Virus record (IMG/VR): IMGVR_UViG_3300034061_003140
Span: 1 to 33,015 of that record
Strand: one strand, 5' to 3'
DNA length: 33,015 nt
From: a virus
Shown here piece after piece: positions 24,747 through 32,093 of the stretch (positions are counted from its first letter, which is position 1; each line of letters begins with the position of its first letter). The notes beneath the pieces were generated by a model. The model searched no databases. It was not told where the DNA came from and worked only from the letters and a program-made list of their open reading frames with translations. The position numbers were made by a program, and so were the translations under genes.

Positions 24747-25376
24747 TCAGATAGTCCAGTTCAGGGCGGTGGCAATGGCAGGGAACTTGGCGACAAAGAT
24801 CGCCTTGCATGATTCGGCGACTCGCCGGTGCTCGAGCTGAGTCTCTGAGCCACAGCGGATCTCGAGATAGTGAATCCAGGAACGCAGCGTGCCGTGCATG
24901 TAGATGGTGGTGGGGGTGCAGAGGGGCAGGATCCGCCGTGCCGTCTCCTTGGCCATGCCATTGCGGAGCAGCTCGTCGTACAGGCGCCAGCCCTCAGTGA
25001 TGACAGCGCCAGTGCGCTCCGCCCAATACGCCTGGCTGACGTCGTCGACAGCGTCGATGCTGTTCTGCCTGTTCATCGGATCCTGGAAACGCTGGGCCGG
25101 GCACTCGGAAAGCAGGGTGGCTGCATACCTGGTGCTGTACTCCTGGAAAGAGAACGACCGGTGCCGAATGATCTGGGCAGAGATGTCCCGTTCGGTTTCG
25201 ATCTTGAGGCACAGGCCCGCCATCTCAAAGGGAGACCAATGCTTGTGCTTGATGAGATAGGCGATCAGTCGTGGGGCAGTGCCGCGGTTGGCCTGGTTGG
25301 TTGGGTTGCTGACCCTGGCCATGTCGACGATCAGGCCTTCTGCATCTGGGGTGCAGTGAACAAAGGAGACGGTCAT
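24747..25376 (-). CDS. thyX: Flavin-dependent thymidylate synthase (ThyX)
   Basis: A 209-aa protein that methylates dUMP to dTMP with methylene-tetrahydrofolate, FAD and NADPH. The ThyX signature RHRxxSxxExSxRY is perfect: RHRSFSFQEYSTRY at residues 71-84. C-terminal landmarks of substrate binding are present (TLRSWIHYLEIRCGSETQLEHR). The frame is open further upstream to 25514, but those residues (MQGLRQRLVHGRG...) are out-of-frame translation of the neighbouring zinc-ribbon gene, so ATG 25376 is chosen; its ATGA overlaps the upstream stop by four bases. Viral ThyX is known from cyanophages and replaces limiting host dTMP supply during replication. Confidence 0.96.
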   Translation of the reverse strand: MTVSFVHCTPDAEGLIVDMARVSNPTNQANRGTAPRLIAYLIKHKHWSPFEMAGLCLKIETERDISAQIIRHRSFSFQEYSTRYAATLLSECPAQRFQDPMNRQNSIDAVDDVSQAYWAERTGAVITEGWRLYDELLRNGMAKETARRILPLCTPTTIYMHGTLRSWIHYLEIRCGSETQLEHRRVAESCKAIFVAKFPAIATALNWTI

Positions 25377-25600
25377 GGGTTGAAGGTGATGTTCCGGTAC
25401 TGGCTGTGCAGGGCGAGGTCTCGCCTGTCGGTGATGCTGTCCCTGGTGTGGACGATGGCCTTGTCGGGGAGCAGTACCTCGGCCGTGTACCAGCCTTTGC
25501 CGCAGGCCTTGCATTTGCGTCGCCTGATCTTGGCCTTTTTCGGAACAGTGCGAGTCATGACGACCCGGTTGACGGGGCAGTCGCAGTGTGGGCAGTTCAT
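25373..25600 (-). CDS. Small zinc-ribbon protein, NrdR-like N-terminus
   Basis: A 75-aa protein with CPHC (residues 3-6) and CKAC (about 30-33) flanking a basic segment, in the form MNCPHCDCPVNRVVMTRTV... IRRRKCKACGKGWYTAE. This is close to the zinc ribbon of the ribonucleotide-reductase regulator NrdR (C-P-x-C ... IRRRRxCxxCxxRFTTxE), but the ATP-cone domain of NrdR is missing. It is coupled to thyX by an ATGA overlap, so a role in nucleotide-gene regulation or in DNA replication is plausible. It could also be a transcription factor of the phage. Function unproven. Confidence 0.8.
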   Translation of the reverse strand: MNCPHCDCPVNRVVMTRTVPKKAKIRRRKCKACGKGWYTAEVLLPDKAIVHTRDSITDRRDLALHSQYRNITFNP

Positions 25601-25609
25601 CTGTGGTGG

Positions 25610-27220
25610 CTAGGACCCGAAGTAATGGGACATGGGGACGACCAGTCGCCCTGTCAGCTGGTCGTAGAGGAGCTTGTCGCAGGGGCCTGTCTGCCCGGAG
25701 AACCGGTTCTTCAGGACCCGAAGCTGTAGCTCGTTGCGCTCAGCGACGTCGCCTTGCTGGTTGCGCTCAGCGCCAATGACCATGTCACTGAGCTGGGCGA
25801 TGGCATGGCTGCCTCTGAGCTGGGAGAGGGAGGTCTGGGCCCCCTCCTCATGGCCGCGGCCCTCCGGCCGCTTGAGGTGGGATACCAGGATCAGGCCAAT
25901 GCCGGTCTGTTCCACCACCTGGCGGAGCTTGGTGCAGGTGACGTCGATGGCTCGCCGTTCGTCAAGGTCCGCCAAGCCACTGATCACGATGGTGAGGTGA
26001 TCAAGGACGACGAGGTCAGCCTGCTCTGCATCGGCCAGGTACCTGATTTTGTTGATCAGGTGATCGGGATCCATCGATCCGAAATGGTCGTACAGGTAGC
26101 AGCGGCCGGAGCCGAACACCCGATCGAAGCCATCACGGAGCTCCTCCTCGCTGGCGAGAGAGGGATCCAGGTGGATGGGCTTGCCGAGCTCGATGCCAAC
26201 AATGCCCTGCATGGTGCGCTTGACGCTCTCCTCGAGGGCGATGTAGCCCACCCTGAGGCCCTGCCGTAGGAAGTGGTGAGCCACCTCCCGGCAGACGGAC
26301 GACTTACCCACGCCAGAGCCAGCGCAGATGGTCGTCATCTCACCCTTGCGGAAGCCATGGGTCATGGCATTCAGCTGTGGCCAGGGGTACTGACAGACCG
26401 AGGAGGCCCCCGGTTTGATCAGTTCCTCCCACAGCTCGCTGGCATTGACGATGCCGTCAGGCCTGGATGGCGTGGCCTTCCAGAGAAGGTCGCGCAGCTG
26501 CTCACCTTCGCCGGCCAGCAGCATGTCATTGGCGTCCTTGCGAGGCAGCCGGCAGATGGCCACCTTGCCCAAGGGCAGGACGGTCAGTGCCTCGTTGGCT
26601 GCCTTCTCGCCCGGGTCGTCGCTGTCGAAACACAGCACGATCCGCTGGAACTGTGACAGCCAGGGTGCGTTGGCAGCCAGGTACTTCTTGGCTGACTGCG
26701 CACCATTGGGCAGGGATACCACTGGGTAGCGGTTGCCCTGCACCTGGCTGACCGACATGGCATCGATCTCACCTTCGGTGACGACAACGAAGGCGCCGCC
26801 ACTGCCGCCAATCCCTTGGCGCCAGAGGTGCTGACCCCACAGCTGCATGTTGCTGGTGTCGCCCAGCCAGCGGAACCGCTTGTCTGGACTGCGCACATGC
26901 TGCGCAACCACCTTGCCTTGCTGGTCCCTGTAGGCAGCGATCTGGACCGGCTGCCCGTTGTGACTGGAACAGCCATAGCCGAACAGCTTGCACGTCTCTT
27001 CGAGGATCCCTCGCTTGCCGAGTGGCTTGATGTTGACGAACTCGATCAGTGGTGTGGTGGGTGGTGGCATTGGCTCGATGGGGCGGAGCTTCTCACCCTT
27101 GGGTGGTTGCTCTTGGTAGCCACAGCCAAAGCAGGTGGCGTGACCGTCGTCGTATCTGGCCAGGTTGTTCTTGCTGTTGCACTGAGGACAGGCCTCATGC
27201 TTCAGGAACTTGGACGGCAT
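25610..27220 (-). CDS. Primase-helicase, T7 gp4-like
   Basis: A 536-aa bifunctional protein (T7 gp4A is 566 aa). The N-terminal zinc-binding domain has CPQC (11-14) and CFGC (30-33), which reads the primer site. A TOPRIM primase core follows, with VTEGEIDAMS and CFDSDDPGEKAANEA, then the DnaB-like helicase with Walker A GSGVGKSS (Lys306), LVVLDHLTIV as Walker B, ILVSHLKRPEGRGHEEG, LRGSHAIAQLSDMVIGAERN and the C-terminal arginine-rich LRVLKNRFSGQTG motif. The start ATG 27220 lies inside the endonuclease gene's end (26-bp overlap). It unwinds and primes the fork; no DNA polymerase partner gene is present in this window. Confidence 0.96.
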   Translation of the reverse strand: MPSKFLKHEACPQCNSKNNLARYDDGHATCFGCGYQEQPPKGEKLRPIEPMPPPTTPLIEFVNIKPLGKRGILEETCKLFGYGCSSHNGQPVQIAAYRDQQGKVVAQHVRSPDKRFRWLGDTSNMQLWGQHLWRQGIGGSGGAFVVVTEGEIDAMSVSQVQGNRYPVVSLPNGAQSAKKYLAANAPWLSQFQRIVLCFDSDDPGEKAANEALTVLPLGKVAICRLPRKDANDMLLAGEGEQLRDLLWKATPSRPDGIVNASELWEELIKPGASSVCQYPWPQLNAMTHGFRKGEMTTICAGSGVGKSSVCREVAHHFLRQGLRVGYIALEESVKRTMQGIVGIELGKPIHLDPSLASEEELRDGFDRVFGSGRCYLYDHFGSMDPDHLINKIRYLADAEQADLVVLDHLTIVISGLADLDERRAIDVTCTKLRQVVEQTGIGLILVSHLKRPEGRGHEEGAQTSLSQLRGSHAIAQLSDMVIGAERNQQGDVAERNELQLRVLKNRFSGQTGPCDKLLYDQLTGRLVVPMSHYFGS

Positions 27221-27557
27221 GGGCGTACCAGGTGGTGGGGATGTGGCCTTCGCACCAGAGAAAGCCGTGTCGCTCTGCCCACTGCCAGTAGGCCAGGGCG
27301 CCAGGTCGACGGGAAAGCTTGGCGTCAGCCCGCATGAAGCAGAACCTGATGTCCTTGTCAGGGTGCGCTGCCTTGACGGCGATCATCTTGCGTCTGTCTT
27401 CAGGCGTCAGCAGGCCCTTGGTCTCCACCATCACCCCATTGGGGAGGATGAAGTCAGGGGTGTAGCTGGCGTGGATGACGTAGGGCAGGGCCTGGGTTTC
27501 GTAGTCGTAGTCCAGGCCCCGTAGTTCAAGGCCAGCGGCGACGCCAGCCTCAAACAT
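27195..27557 (-). CDS. Endonuclease I (Holliday-junction resolvase), T7 gp3-like
   Basis: A 120-aa protein from ATG 27557 (T7 gp3 is 149 aa). The T7 catalytic set is present: a Glu in the 'FRSxxE' context (MFEAG, Glu3), Asp in YTPDFILPNG, and Glu/Lys in VETKG. The order PYVIHASYTPDFILPNGVMVETKGLLTPEDRRK follows gp3 closely. It resolves branched DNA and helps degrade host DNA. In T7 the FRS triplet and a further N-terminal tail precede the catalytic Glu; here FRS is encoded just upstream of the ATG without a nearby start codon, and the frame stays open to 27689 inside the SSB gene, so a longer N-terminus is possible. The chosen ATG lies ten bases after the SSB stop. Confidence 0.92.
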   Translation of the reverse strand: MFEAGVAAGLELRGLDYDYETQALPYVIHASYTPDFILPNGVMVETKGLLTPEDRRKMIAVKAAHPDKDIRFCFMRADAKLSRRPGALAYWQWAERHGFLWCEGHIPTTWYAHAVQVPEA

Positions 27558-27567
27558 GGATCGGAAC

Positions 27568-28200
27568 TCAGAAGTCCGAGTCGATCTCCGGGATGCTGCT
27601 CGAGCTGTCGAACGGCGTGGCTTCAGCGGAGCTGGTCCAGCCGTCGCTTTCCTCGAACCCGAAGCTCTCGGCATTACCACCACCCTCAATCAGGCTGATG
27701 ATCTGGACAGCCTTGAGCCTGAGGGTAATGCCAGCACCCAGGGCTGCTTGGTAAAAGGGGCAGGCCTCAAAGGACACGCGGCCGACGGTGCCGCCCCACA
27801 TGCCACGCAGGCTTTCGCGGTCACGGACAGGCTGACCCTTGGCGTCAAACAGGGCAGGCGCTGCAGTCCAGGCACGACCGTCGCGGTCAACACCCTTGGC
27901 CTTCATCTTGGGTTTGACCAAGAAGCAAGGCTTGCCGTCCACCTCCTCGAACCCAAAGGGCGGTTGCACCAGCTTCCAGTCCTTCTTGCTTGGGTCCTGT
28001 GCCTTGAGCGATGCCTTGTGCCGGAGGAGCAGGTCATCAAGGGCATCGGAGATGACGGACGCATCCGCTGCATCGATCGCAGCTGTCACCTTGTAGACAC
28101 CCTCAGGGTTGAACTTGGTTTCAGGTTCGATCAGCTTCGGATATTGGAAGCGAGCGATGGGGGTGGTCAGTTTGATCTTGTCGATGAAGGTGTAGTTCAT
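27568..28200 (-). CDS. Single-stranded DNA-binding protein, T7 gp2.5-like
   Basis: A 210-aa OB-fold protein (T7 gp2.5 is 232 aa). It shows the gp2.5 N-terminus TTPIARFQYPKLIEPETKFNPEGVYKV, a central PPFGFEEVDGKPCFLVKPKMKAKG strand region, and GGTVGRVSFEACPFYQAALGAGITLRLKAVQIISLI. Above all it has the acidic tail ending PEIDSDF, where the terminal Phe and acidic residues in gp2.5 contact DNA polymerase and helicase. That tail suggests that a T7-type polymerase partner exists even though its gene is not in this window. The gene lies two bases after the RNA polymerase stop. Confidence 0.95.
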   Translation of the reverse strand: MNYTFIDKIKLTTPIARFQYPKLIEPETKFNPEGVYKVTAAIDAADASVISDALDDLLLRHKASLKAQDPSKKDWKLVQPPFGFEEVDGKPCFLVKPKMKAKGVDRDGRAWTAAPALFDAKGQPVRDRESLRGMWGGTVGRVSFEACPFYQAALGAGITLRLKAVQIISLIEGGGNAESFGFEESDGWTSSAEATPFDSSSSIPEIDSDF

Positions 28201-28202
28201 GT

Positions 28203-30626
28203 TCAGGTGATGAAGTACGTCGCGTTGCGAACGGTGTTGATGTCCAGCCCACCAGAGGCTGGGAGTTTGGGCAGGCCCTGGCGCAGGTCCTCTGGGATCT
28301 GAGCCAGGAGCTCCGAGGCTATGGCAGTGAGCCAGTCTTCGGAGTACATGGAGGCAAAGGCGTTGCGAACTGAATCGCGAACCTGCCCCATCTCAGCGGG
28401 CGTCGTGGCAAAGCAGTCGTGGATCCCGCCGAGGTTGGTCACCCCATTGGCAAAGGCGTCGATGGTCGACAGTGCCATGTGGCTGGCATCCATGGAGTGG
28501 ATGACGTTGGGGCTGAGGCCATTGCCCATGCGCATGGCACTCAACCCATTGGGCTGGTGGTTGGAGCGGAAGGTCATCCGCACCGGTGACAGGTGGTGCA
28601 GCACGATCTGCACCCCTCTCATGTCCACGTAGGACTGGTTGACCAGCAGCCCTGACGGCGACGTCCACTGAAGGGGGATGTCGTGTTCGCCAGCCAGCTT
28701 GCCCAGTCTTTTGAACCAGTGCATGGCGTGCTTGGCAGGGCCGATGATCTTGGCCGTCTCCCGGCTGAGGATGGTGGTCATGTAGTGCATGGCGGCGATG
28801 GCGCCACGCTTGAAGCACCACCCGTCGGTGCCGTAGAGCTCGAGCGTCCGCTCGAATGCCCATCGCTGACAGTGCTGGAAGATCGCCTGCCTGGTGGCAG
28901 AGTACGGCGTGGTCATGACCACTGCCTTGGTCAGCGACCTGTCGGGCTGCAACTCCAGCCATGACTTGGCGTGCATCCGATCGGCTTGATCGCCGTTCAT
29001 CGCATCGCCACGCACCCGGTCAAGGACAGCAGCAAGGACACGGGAGTAGATGTCCTGCGGCTTCTCGCTTGGCATCAGGTTCACCAGCTCAGCCATGTGC
29101 TCGTTGCGGAGCAGGGCCGAATAGTGCTGGATGCCAGAGCAGGTGCAGTCCAGAACGACAGGCAGCTGACACACGAAGTGGTGCCGATGCGTGACGTACT
29201 GGTAGGCGGCACGACAAAAGGCAAGGAACTGCCAGGGGTCGTCGGCCTTGGCCCAGAACTCCGCATGCTGCCAAGGGTCCATGCCTGATCGGCAGATGGC
29301 CTCCTTGTTCTGGTGAGCCCAAGCAAGGCGGGCCGACCAGCTGAGCTTGCCATGACCGTAGAGGTTGGCGCCATGCACCCACAGCCATTCGGCCTGGTGC
29401 TCATCGGTGATCGGCCTGCCGTTGCTGAACTGCAACAGTGACCGGCCGATGTCGTTGGCCTGCGGATTGAGGAACGGGGGTCGGTAGTAATACCTACCCC
29501 TGAAGTCCAGCTGCATTGGGAAGTACAGCTCGGGCTCATCGACCAGGCGTCGTGCAATCCACAGCTGTTTGGCTGTGGCGATGCGTCGGTTCCTGGTCTT
29601 GTCGTTCTTCTCGTGGATCTGGCGGGCGTTGAACTTCCATTGGGTCACGTCAGGGTGATCCTCTGGCAGGTGCTTGGGGTAGGGCGGCACAGCCCACCCT
29701 TCCCGGGGCATGAGGTTGCCGATGGCAATGCTCTTGTCCCATGCGTGCTCAACCTGCTCGAGCATCCAGCTGTTGATCTGCCATGCCACCCCCTGCTGCA
29801 GGTTGGCTGCCTGGATGAAGGGCTCATCACCCTTGCAGTGCTGCGCCACCAGCTCTGCCCCATCCTTCAGCAGCCAGTTGTTGGGGATGTCCGTCAGGTA
29901 CCCACCCTCAAGCGGTGAGGACCAGGGCCGCGGCGTCACGACCATTGGCAGGGAGAAGGGGCACAGCAGCATGCCTGCCTCATGCACCTTGCTGACAAAG
30001 GCAAGGCACTCAGGCGTGGCTCGCACCATGTAGGGGGTGCGCATGCCGACCCGCTCTTGCCTGACCTTGATCAGCCCGGTCTCGCTGGCCACCAGGCACA
30101 CGAGGAACGCACCGGTGGCAGCACGTTCCTTGGGTGACCACTGCTCAGTGCCACGCATCCCGTTGATGTCGCGCACCTTCTGCTTGAAGCGACCACGCAC
30201 ACGCTTGTGGTTCTGCCTCTCCCACCTGCTGGCCCTGGCCAGCATCGTCTCAACCCACAGCTTGTCGGCCACCTCATGCGCAAGGGCAGAGAGGCGACAC
30301 GTCGAGCTGATCTGGTCGACGACCACACGCAGGGCACAGGCAGCGATCTTGTGCGGCGCCATCTGGGTCAAGGGACCCAGGCCGGCGTAGTTGGTACCGG
30401 CCTGGCCTTCCTTGATCCGCTTGCGATGGTGCCTGATTGCTTGGGTCAATCGTTCAACGCCAAGCTGAACAAGCGTGTCCCCGTAGTCAGATAGGGATTC
30501 CATGCGCAATAGCTTGCGCCGGTTGCCCATCAGCTGACGACGGTCGGCGCCAAGCTGGAACATCTCACGCTCCAGCTCAATCTGATCCTGTTCAGACCGC
30601 ACGTTTCCAGGCAGCATTCCAACCAA
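28203..30626 (-). CDS. Single-subunit DNA-directed RNA polymerase, T7 gp1-like
   Basis: An 807-aa phage RNA polymerase (T7 gp1 is 883 aa) that transcribes replication and virion genes. Catalytic residues match T7: Asp493 in LDCTCSGIQHYSALLRN (T7 D537), Lys567 and Tyr575 in LTKAVVMTTPYSATR (T7 K631 and Y639, same 8-residue spacing), and Asp737 in GIHDCFATTP (T7 D812). NVIHSMDASHMALS is the motif around T7 H784. LDFRGRYYYRPPFLNPQ corresponds to the DWRGRVY region. The start used, ATG 30626, overlaps the previous gene by 35 bp, but the IELEREMFQLGADRR segment just after it is conserved in cyanophage polymerases, so a start after Met22 is unlikely. ATG 30617 is an alternative. It is slightly smaller than T7's enzyme. 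Confidence 0.97.
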   Translation of the reverse strand: MVGMLPGNVRSEQDQIELEREMFQLGADRRQLMGNRRKLLRMESLSDYGDTLVQLGVERLTQAIRHHRKRIKEGQAGTNYAGLGPLTQMAPHKIAACALRVVVDQISSTCRLSALAHEVADKLWVETMLARASRWERQNHKRVRGRFKQKVRDINGMRGTEQWSPKERAATGAFLVCLVASETGLIKVRQERVGMRTPYMVRATPECLAFVSKVHEAGMLLCPFSLPMVVTPRPWSSPLEGGYLTDIPNNWLLKDGAELVAQHCKGDEPFIQAANLQQGVAWQINSWMLEQVEHAWDKSIAIGNLMPREGWAVPPYPKHLPEDHPDVTQWKFNARQIHEKNDKTRNRRIATAKQLWIARRLVDEPELYFPMQLDFRGRYYYRPPFLNPQANDIGRSLLQFSNGRPITDEHQAEWLWVHGANLYGHGKLSWSARLAWAHQNKEAICRSGMDPWQHAEFWAKADDPWQFLAFCRAAYQYVTHRHHFVCQLPVVLDCTCSGIQHYSALLRNEHMAELVNLMPSEKPQDIYSRVLAAVLDRVRGDAMNGDQADRMHAKSWLELQPDRSLTKAVVMTTPYSATRQAIFQHCQRWAFERTLELYGTDGWCFKRGAIAAMHYMTTILSRETAKIIGPAKHAMHWFKRLGKLAGEHDIPLQWTSPSGLLVNQSYVDMRGVQIVLHHLSPVRMTFRSNHQPNGLSAMRMGNGLSPNVIHSMDASHMALSTIDAFANGVTNLGGIHDCFATTPAEMGQVRDSVRNAFASMYSEDWLTAIASELLAQIPEDLRQGLPKLPASGGLDINTVRNATYFIT

Positions 30627-30915
30627 GGCGGATCAATGCAGTAGCTGGCTCGCTGAACTTATCGGGGAACGACGCAGTCCACTTCTCGAACGCAGCATCA
30701 CGAGTGATGTCGGGATCGGGCAGTGCTGGCGGGGTTTCTGGCAGGTAGGTCCAGTGCGTCACGCCCTCTAGGTAAGGCGCCTGCCAATAGCCGGCGAACC
30801 AGCCATGACTTGGCTTGTAGTACAACACATAGCCCTTGCTGTCGCTGTCCTCCTTGGTTGGAGGTATGGCCTTCAGGCTGTAAACATTCTCGGCTGGCTT
30901 AGATGATTGGGCCAT
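30592..30915 (-). CDS. Small early protein, DUF551-like
   Basis: A 107-aa protein from ATG 30915 (MAQSSKPAENVYSLKA). Two modules are visible: GYVLYYKPSHGWFAGYWQ... EGVTHWTYLPETPP, which resembles the HWMPLPxPP signature of DUF551 phage proteins, and a C-terminal AFEKWTASF... ALIRLGWNAAWKRA helix seen in many phage early proteins. It overlaps the RNA polymerase start by 35 bp and the next upstream gene by 17 bp. The function is unknown; its place at the head of the operon suggests host takeover or early regulation, which is inference. Confidence 0.75.
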   Translation of the reverse strand: MAQSSKPAENVYSLKAIPPTKEDSDSKGYVLYYKPSHGWFAGYWQAPYLEGVTHWTYLPETPPALPDPDITRDAAFEKWTASFPDKFSEPATALIRLGWNAAWKRAV

Positions 30916-31156
30916 TTTGTTTTCCGATGACGGTGATTGTTGTTGCAGATGGGTGACGGTTGCGGGCAAACTTGCGGGCCTGCCCATGGTTCATCGCCCG
31001 GAGCCATTCCTTCATTGGCCTCGAAGATCCAAAGCCAATGTGCACTTCCCAAAGGGAGGCGGCTGCCTTGCTTGTGCGACTGACGCCTTCGCCCAGGTTG
31101 GGGGCCTGGTCGTCAGCCCAGTGCAGGGTGAACTTGCGATCGATCCCCCTTCTCAC
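30899..31156 (-). CDS. Small early protein of unknown function
   Basis: An 85-aa protein with a GTG start at 31156 that overlaps the upstream stop by four bases (GTGA), which supports both genes through coupling. It reads (V/M)RRGIDRKFTLHWADDQAP, then SLWEVHIGFGSSRPMKEWLRAMNHGQARKFARNRHPSATTITVI. The 'xxLRxMxxxQARxFxxNRHPxAxxIxV' pattern looks like a compact basic fold and recurs in small phage proteins as far as I recall. No function known. Confidence 0.7.
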   Translation of the reverse strand: MRRGIDRKFTLHWADDQAPNLGEGVSRTSKAAASLWEVHIGFGSSRPMKEWLRAMNHGQARKFARNRHPSATTITVIGKQNGPII

Positions 31157-31311
31157 CAGCCCCGCTCCTGGTACTTCTGGTGCAGCCCGGTGTAGGTGCC
31201 CTTCAGTGGGTGCCCATTGGGCAGGTGCTTGCGTCCATCGAGGAAGTACAGGCGCTCGAGACGGGCCATGCGCGCCTCGTCATCCTCTCTCCATTCAGGT
31301 TGGTAAGTCAT
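31153..31311 (-). CDS. Small early protein of unknown function
   Basis: A 52-aa protein: MTYQPEWREDDEARMARLER, then LYFLDGRKHLPNGHPLKGTYTGLHQKYQERGW. It has an ATG start, balanced charged composition, and a four-base overlap with the next gene, typical of the tightly coupled early operon. The 'YxxDGR...HPxxGxYTGLxxKY' wording is protein-like, not random. I do not know the family. Confidence 0.75.
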   Translation of the reverse strand: MTYQPEWREDDEARMARLERLYFLDGRKHLPNGHPLKGTYTGLHQKYQERGW

Positions 31312-31320
31312 GGCAAAACC

Positions 31321-31380
31321 TCAAGTTTCGGCGTCGGCAGCGCACAGCGCTCGCCAGTCGGTGGGGGTGGGGTCAGTCAT
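31321..31380 (-). CDS. 19-codon early mini-ORF, possible truncated gene
   Basis: ATG 31380 to TGA 31321 encodes MTDPTPTDWRALCAADAET. Phage and picocyanobacterial proteins that begin M(T/S)DPTPxDWRALCAEL are frequent in my recollection, but they continue for many more residues. The frame here stops after 19, so this looks like the stump of a longer gene or a leader peptide. Its ATG overlaps the stop of the membrane-protein gene (ATGA). Whether it is translated is open. Confidence 0.35.
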   Translation of the reverse strand: MTDPTPTDWRALCAADAET

Positions 31381-31535
31381 TTAGCTCCAAGGCAGAATAT
31401 TTGGGCCGGACGGTTGTCATACAGTTCTTGGCAGGCTTGCCACTTTTGCGGCAACCACCACCAAGTAACCGCAAACATAATCAGAAGAATTGCTACTGCG
31501 GCAATCGCGGTGAGCGTGTCATCGAGGTCAGACAT
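31377..31535 (-). CDS. Small single-pass membrane protein, early gene
   Basis: A 52-aa protein: MSDLDDTLTAIAAVAILLIM, FAVTWWWLPQKWQACQEL, ending FCLGAK. There is one strong transmembrane helix (about residues 8-28) with a short acidic N-terminus and a cysteine-containing C-terminal tail. Being in the early operon, it is unlikely to be the lysis holin and might act on the host membrane or exclude other phages; that is speculation. It overlaps the neighbours by 4 bp at its end and 8 bp at its start. Confidence 0.7.
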   Translation of the reverse strand: MSDLDDTLTAIAAVAILLIMFAVTWWWLPQKWQACQELYDNRPAQIFCLGAK

Positions 31536-31806
31536 CAAACGGCTCCATTAGCTGCGCAGAGATGAGCAGTGCGTACCCGGCGATGTCGTCCCAGTGATCG
31601 ACGTGGTTGGGGTTCCCAGCCACCACTCGCCCGATCTTATGGAGGATCATGTCAATCGATTCCTGCATGGAGGCGTTCAGCTCACGGCCCTGGTCCAGCA
31701 TGTGCTGGTTCACCACAGCCTTCAACTGTTGGGTAACAGTGGCGTGGATCTCAAATGCGCCATGCGTTTTCTCGCGCTGGGCCAGGACTTCTTTAATGTC
31801 AGTCAT
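31528..31806 (-). CDS. DUF6378-like early protein
   Basis: A 92-aa protein: MTDIKEVLAQREKTHGAFEI, then ASMQESIDMILHKIGRVVAGNPNHVDHWDDIAGYALL. The LxxREKTHGxF ... QExxDMIxHKIxRxxxGxxxHxDHWDDIAGYA pattern is that of phage DUF6378 proteins, which resemble MazG/dUTPase-type helical proteins with conserved Glu/His/Asp residues. A role in nucleotide hydrolysis is possible but not shown. ATG 31806 overlaps the upstream stop by four bases. Confidence 0.85.
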   Translation of the reverse strand: MTDIKEVLAQREKTHGAFEIHATVTQQLKAVVNQHMLDQGRELNASMQESIDMILHKIGRVVAGNPNHVDHWDDIAGYALLISAQLMEPFDV

Positions 31807-32093
31807 GCTGCATCCTGTGGTTGTTGTTTGATGAATCGTGCTGCTTGTTGCCTGTCCTTCTTCCCCCTCTCAGTGAGGATAAATCCTCCATTGAAGGGGC
31901 GGATGAGAGAAGCTTGATGCAACACCTTCAGCTGTTCGGTGACAGCATCGGCGTACCATGTCCGGTCTCGAGTCAAGAACTTAGTGCGACACAGCTCCAT
32001 CAGCTGGTCACGGTTCAACGGACTAGGCGTCTTCTTGTATAGCGCAGTCAGCAGATCGCTGCGCAACTGTGCCATTGCGTGTGTGTCAGTCAT
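31803..32093 (-). CDS. Small early protein, possible winged-helix DNA-binding fold
   Basis: A 96-aa protein from ATG 32093 (MTDTHAMAQLRSDLLTALYK). The part DLLTALYKKTPSPLNRDQLMELCRTKF, then EQLKVLHQASLIRPFNGGFILTERGKKD, has the helix-helix-wing order of winged-helix regulators, with a final TERGKK wing. Its first eight residues (MTDTHAMA) are nearly the same as those of the next upstream gene (MSDTHAMA) although the proteins are otherwise unrelated. Starts further upstream (to 32129) would run deep into that gene and are rejected. Fold assignment is tentative. Confidence 0.7.
   Translation of the reverse strand: MTDTHAMAQLRSDLLTALYKKTPSPLNRDQLMELCRTKFLTRDRTWYADAVTEQLKVLHQASLIRPFNGGFILTERGKKDRQQAARFIKQQPQDAA

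Noticed and set aside
24870-25613. 247-codon + strand open frame over thyX
   Set aside because: Antisense to the clear ThyX signature and the zinc-ribbon gene, no family match.
27556-28302. 248-codon + strand open frame over the SSB gene
   Set aside because: Shadow of gp2.5-like SSB; no domain features.
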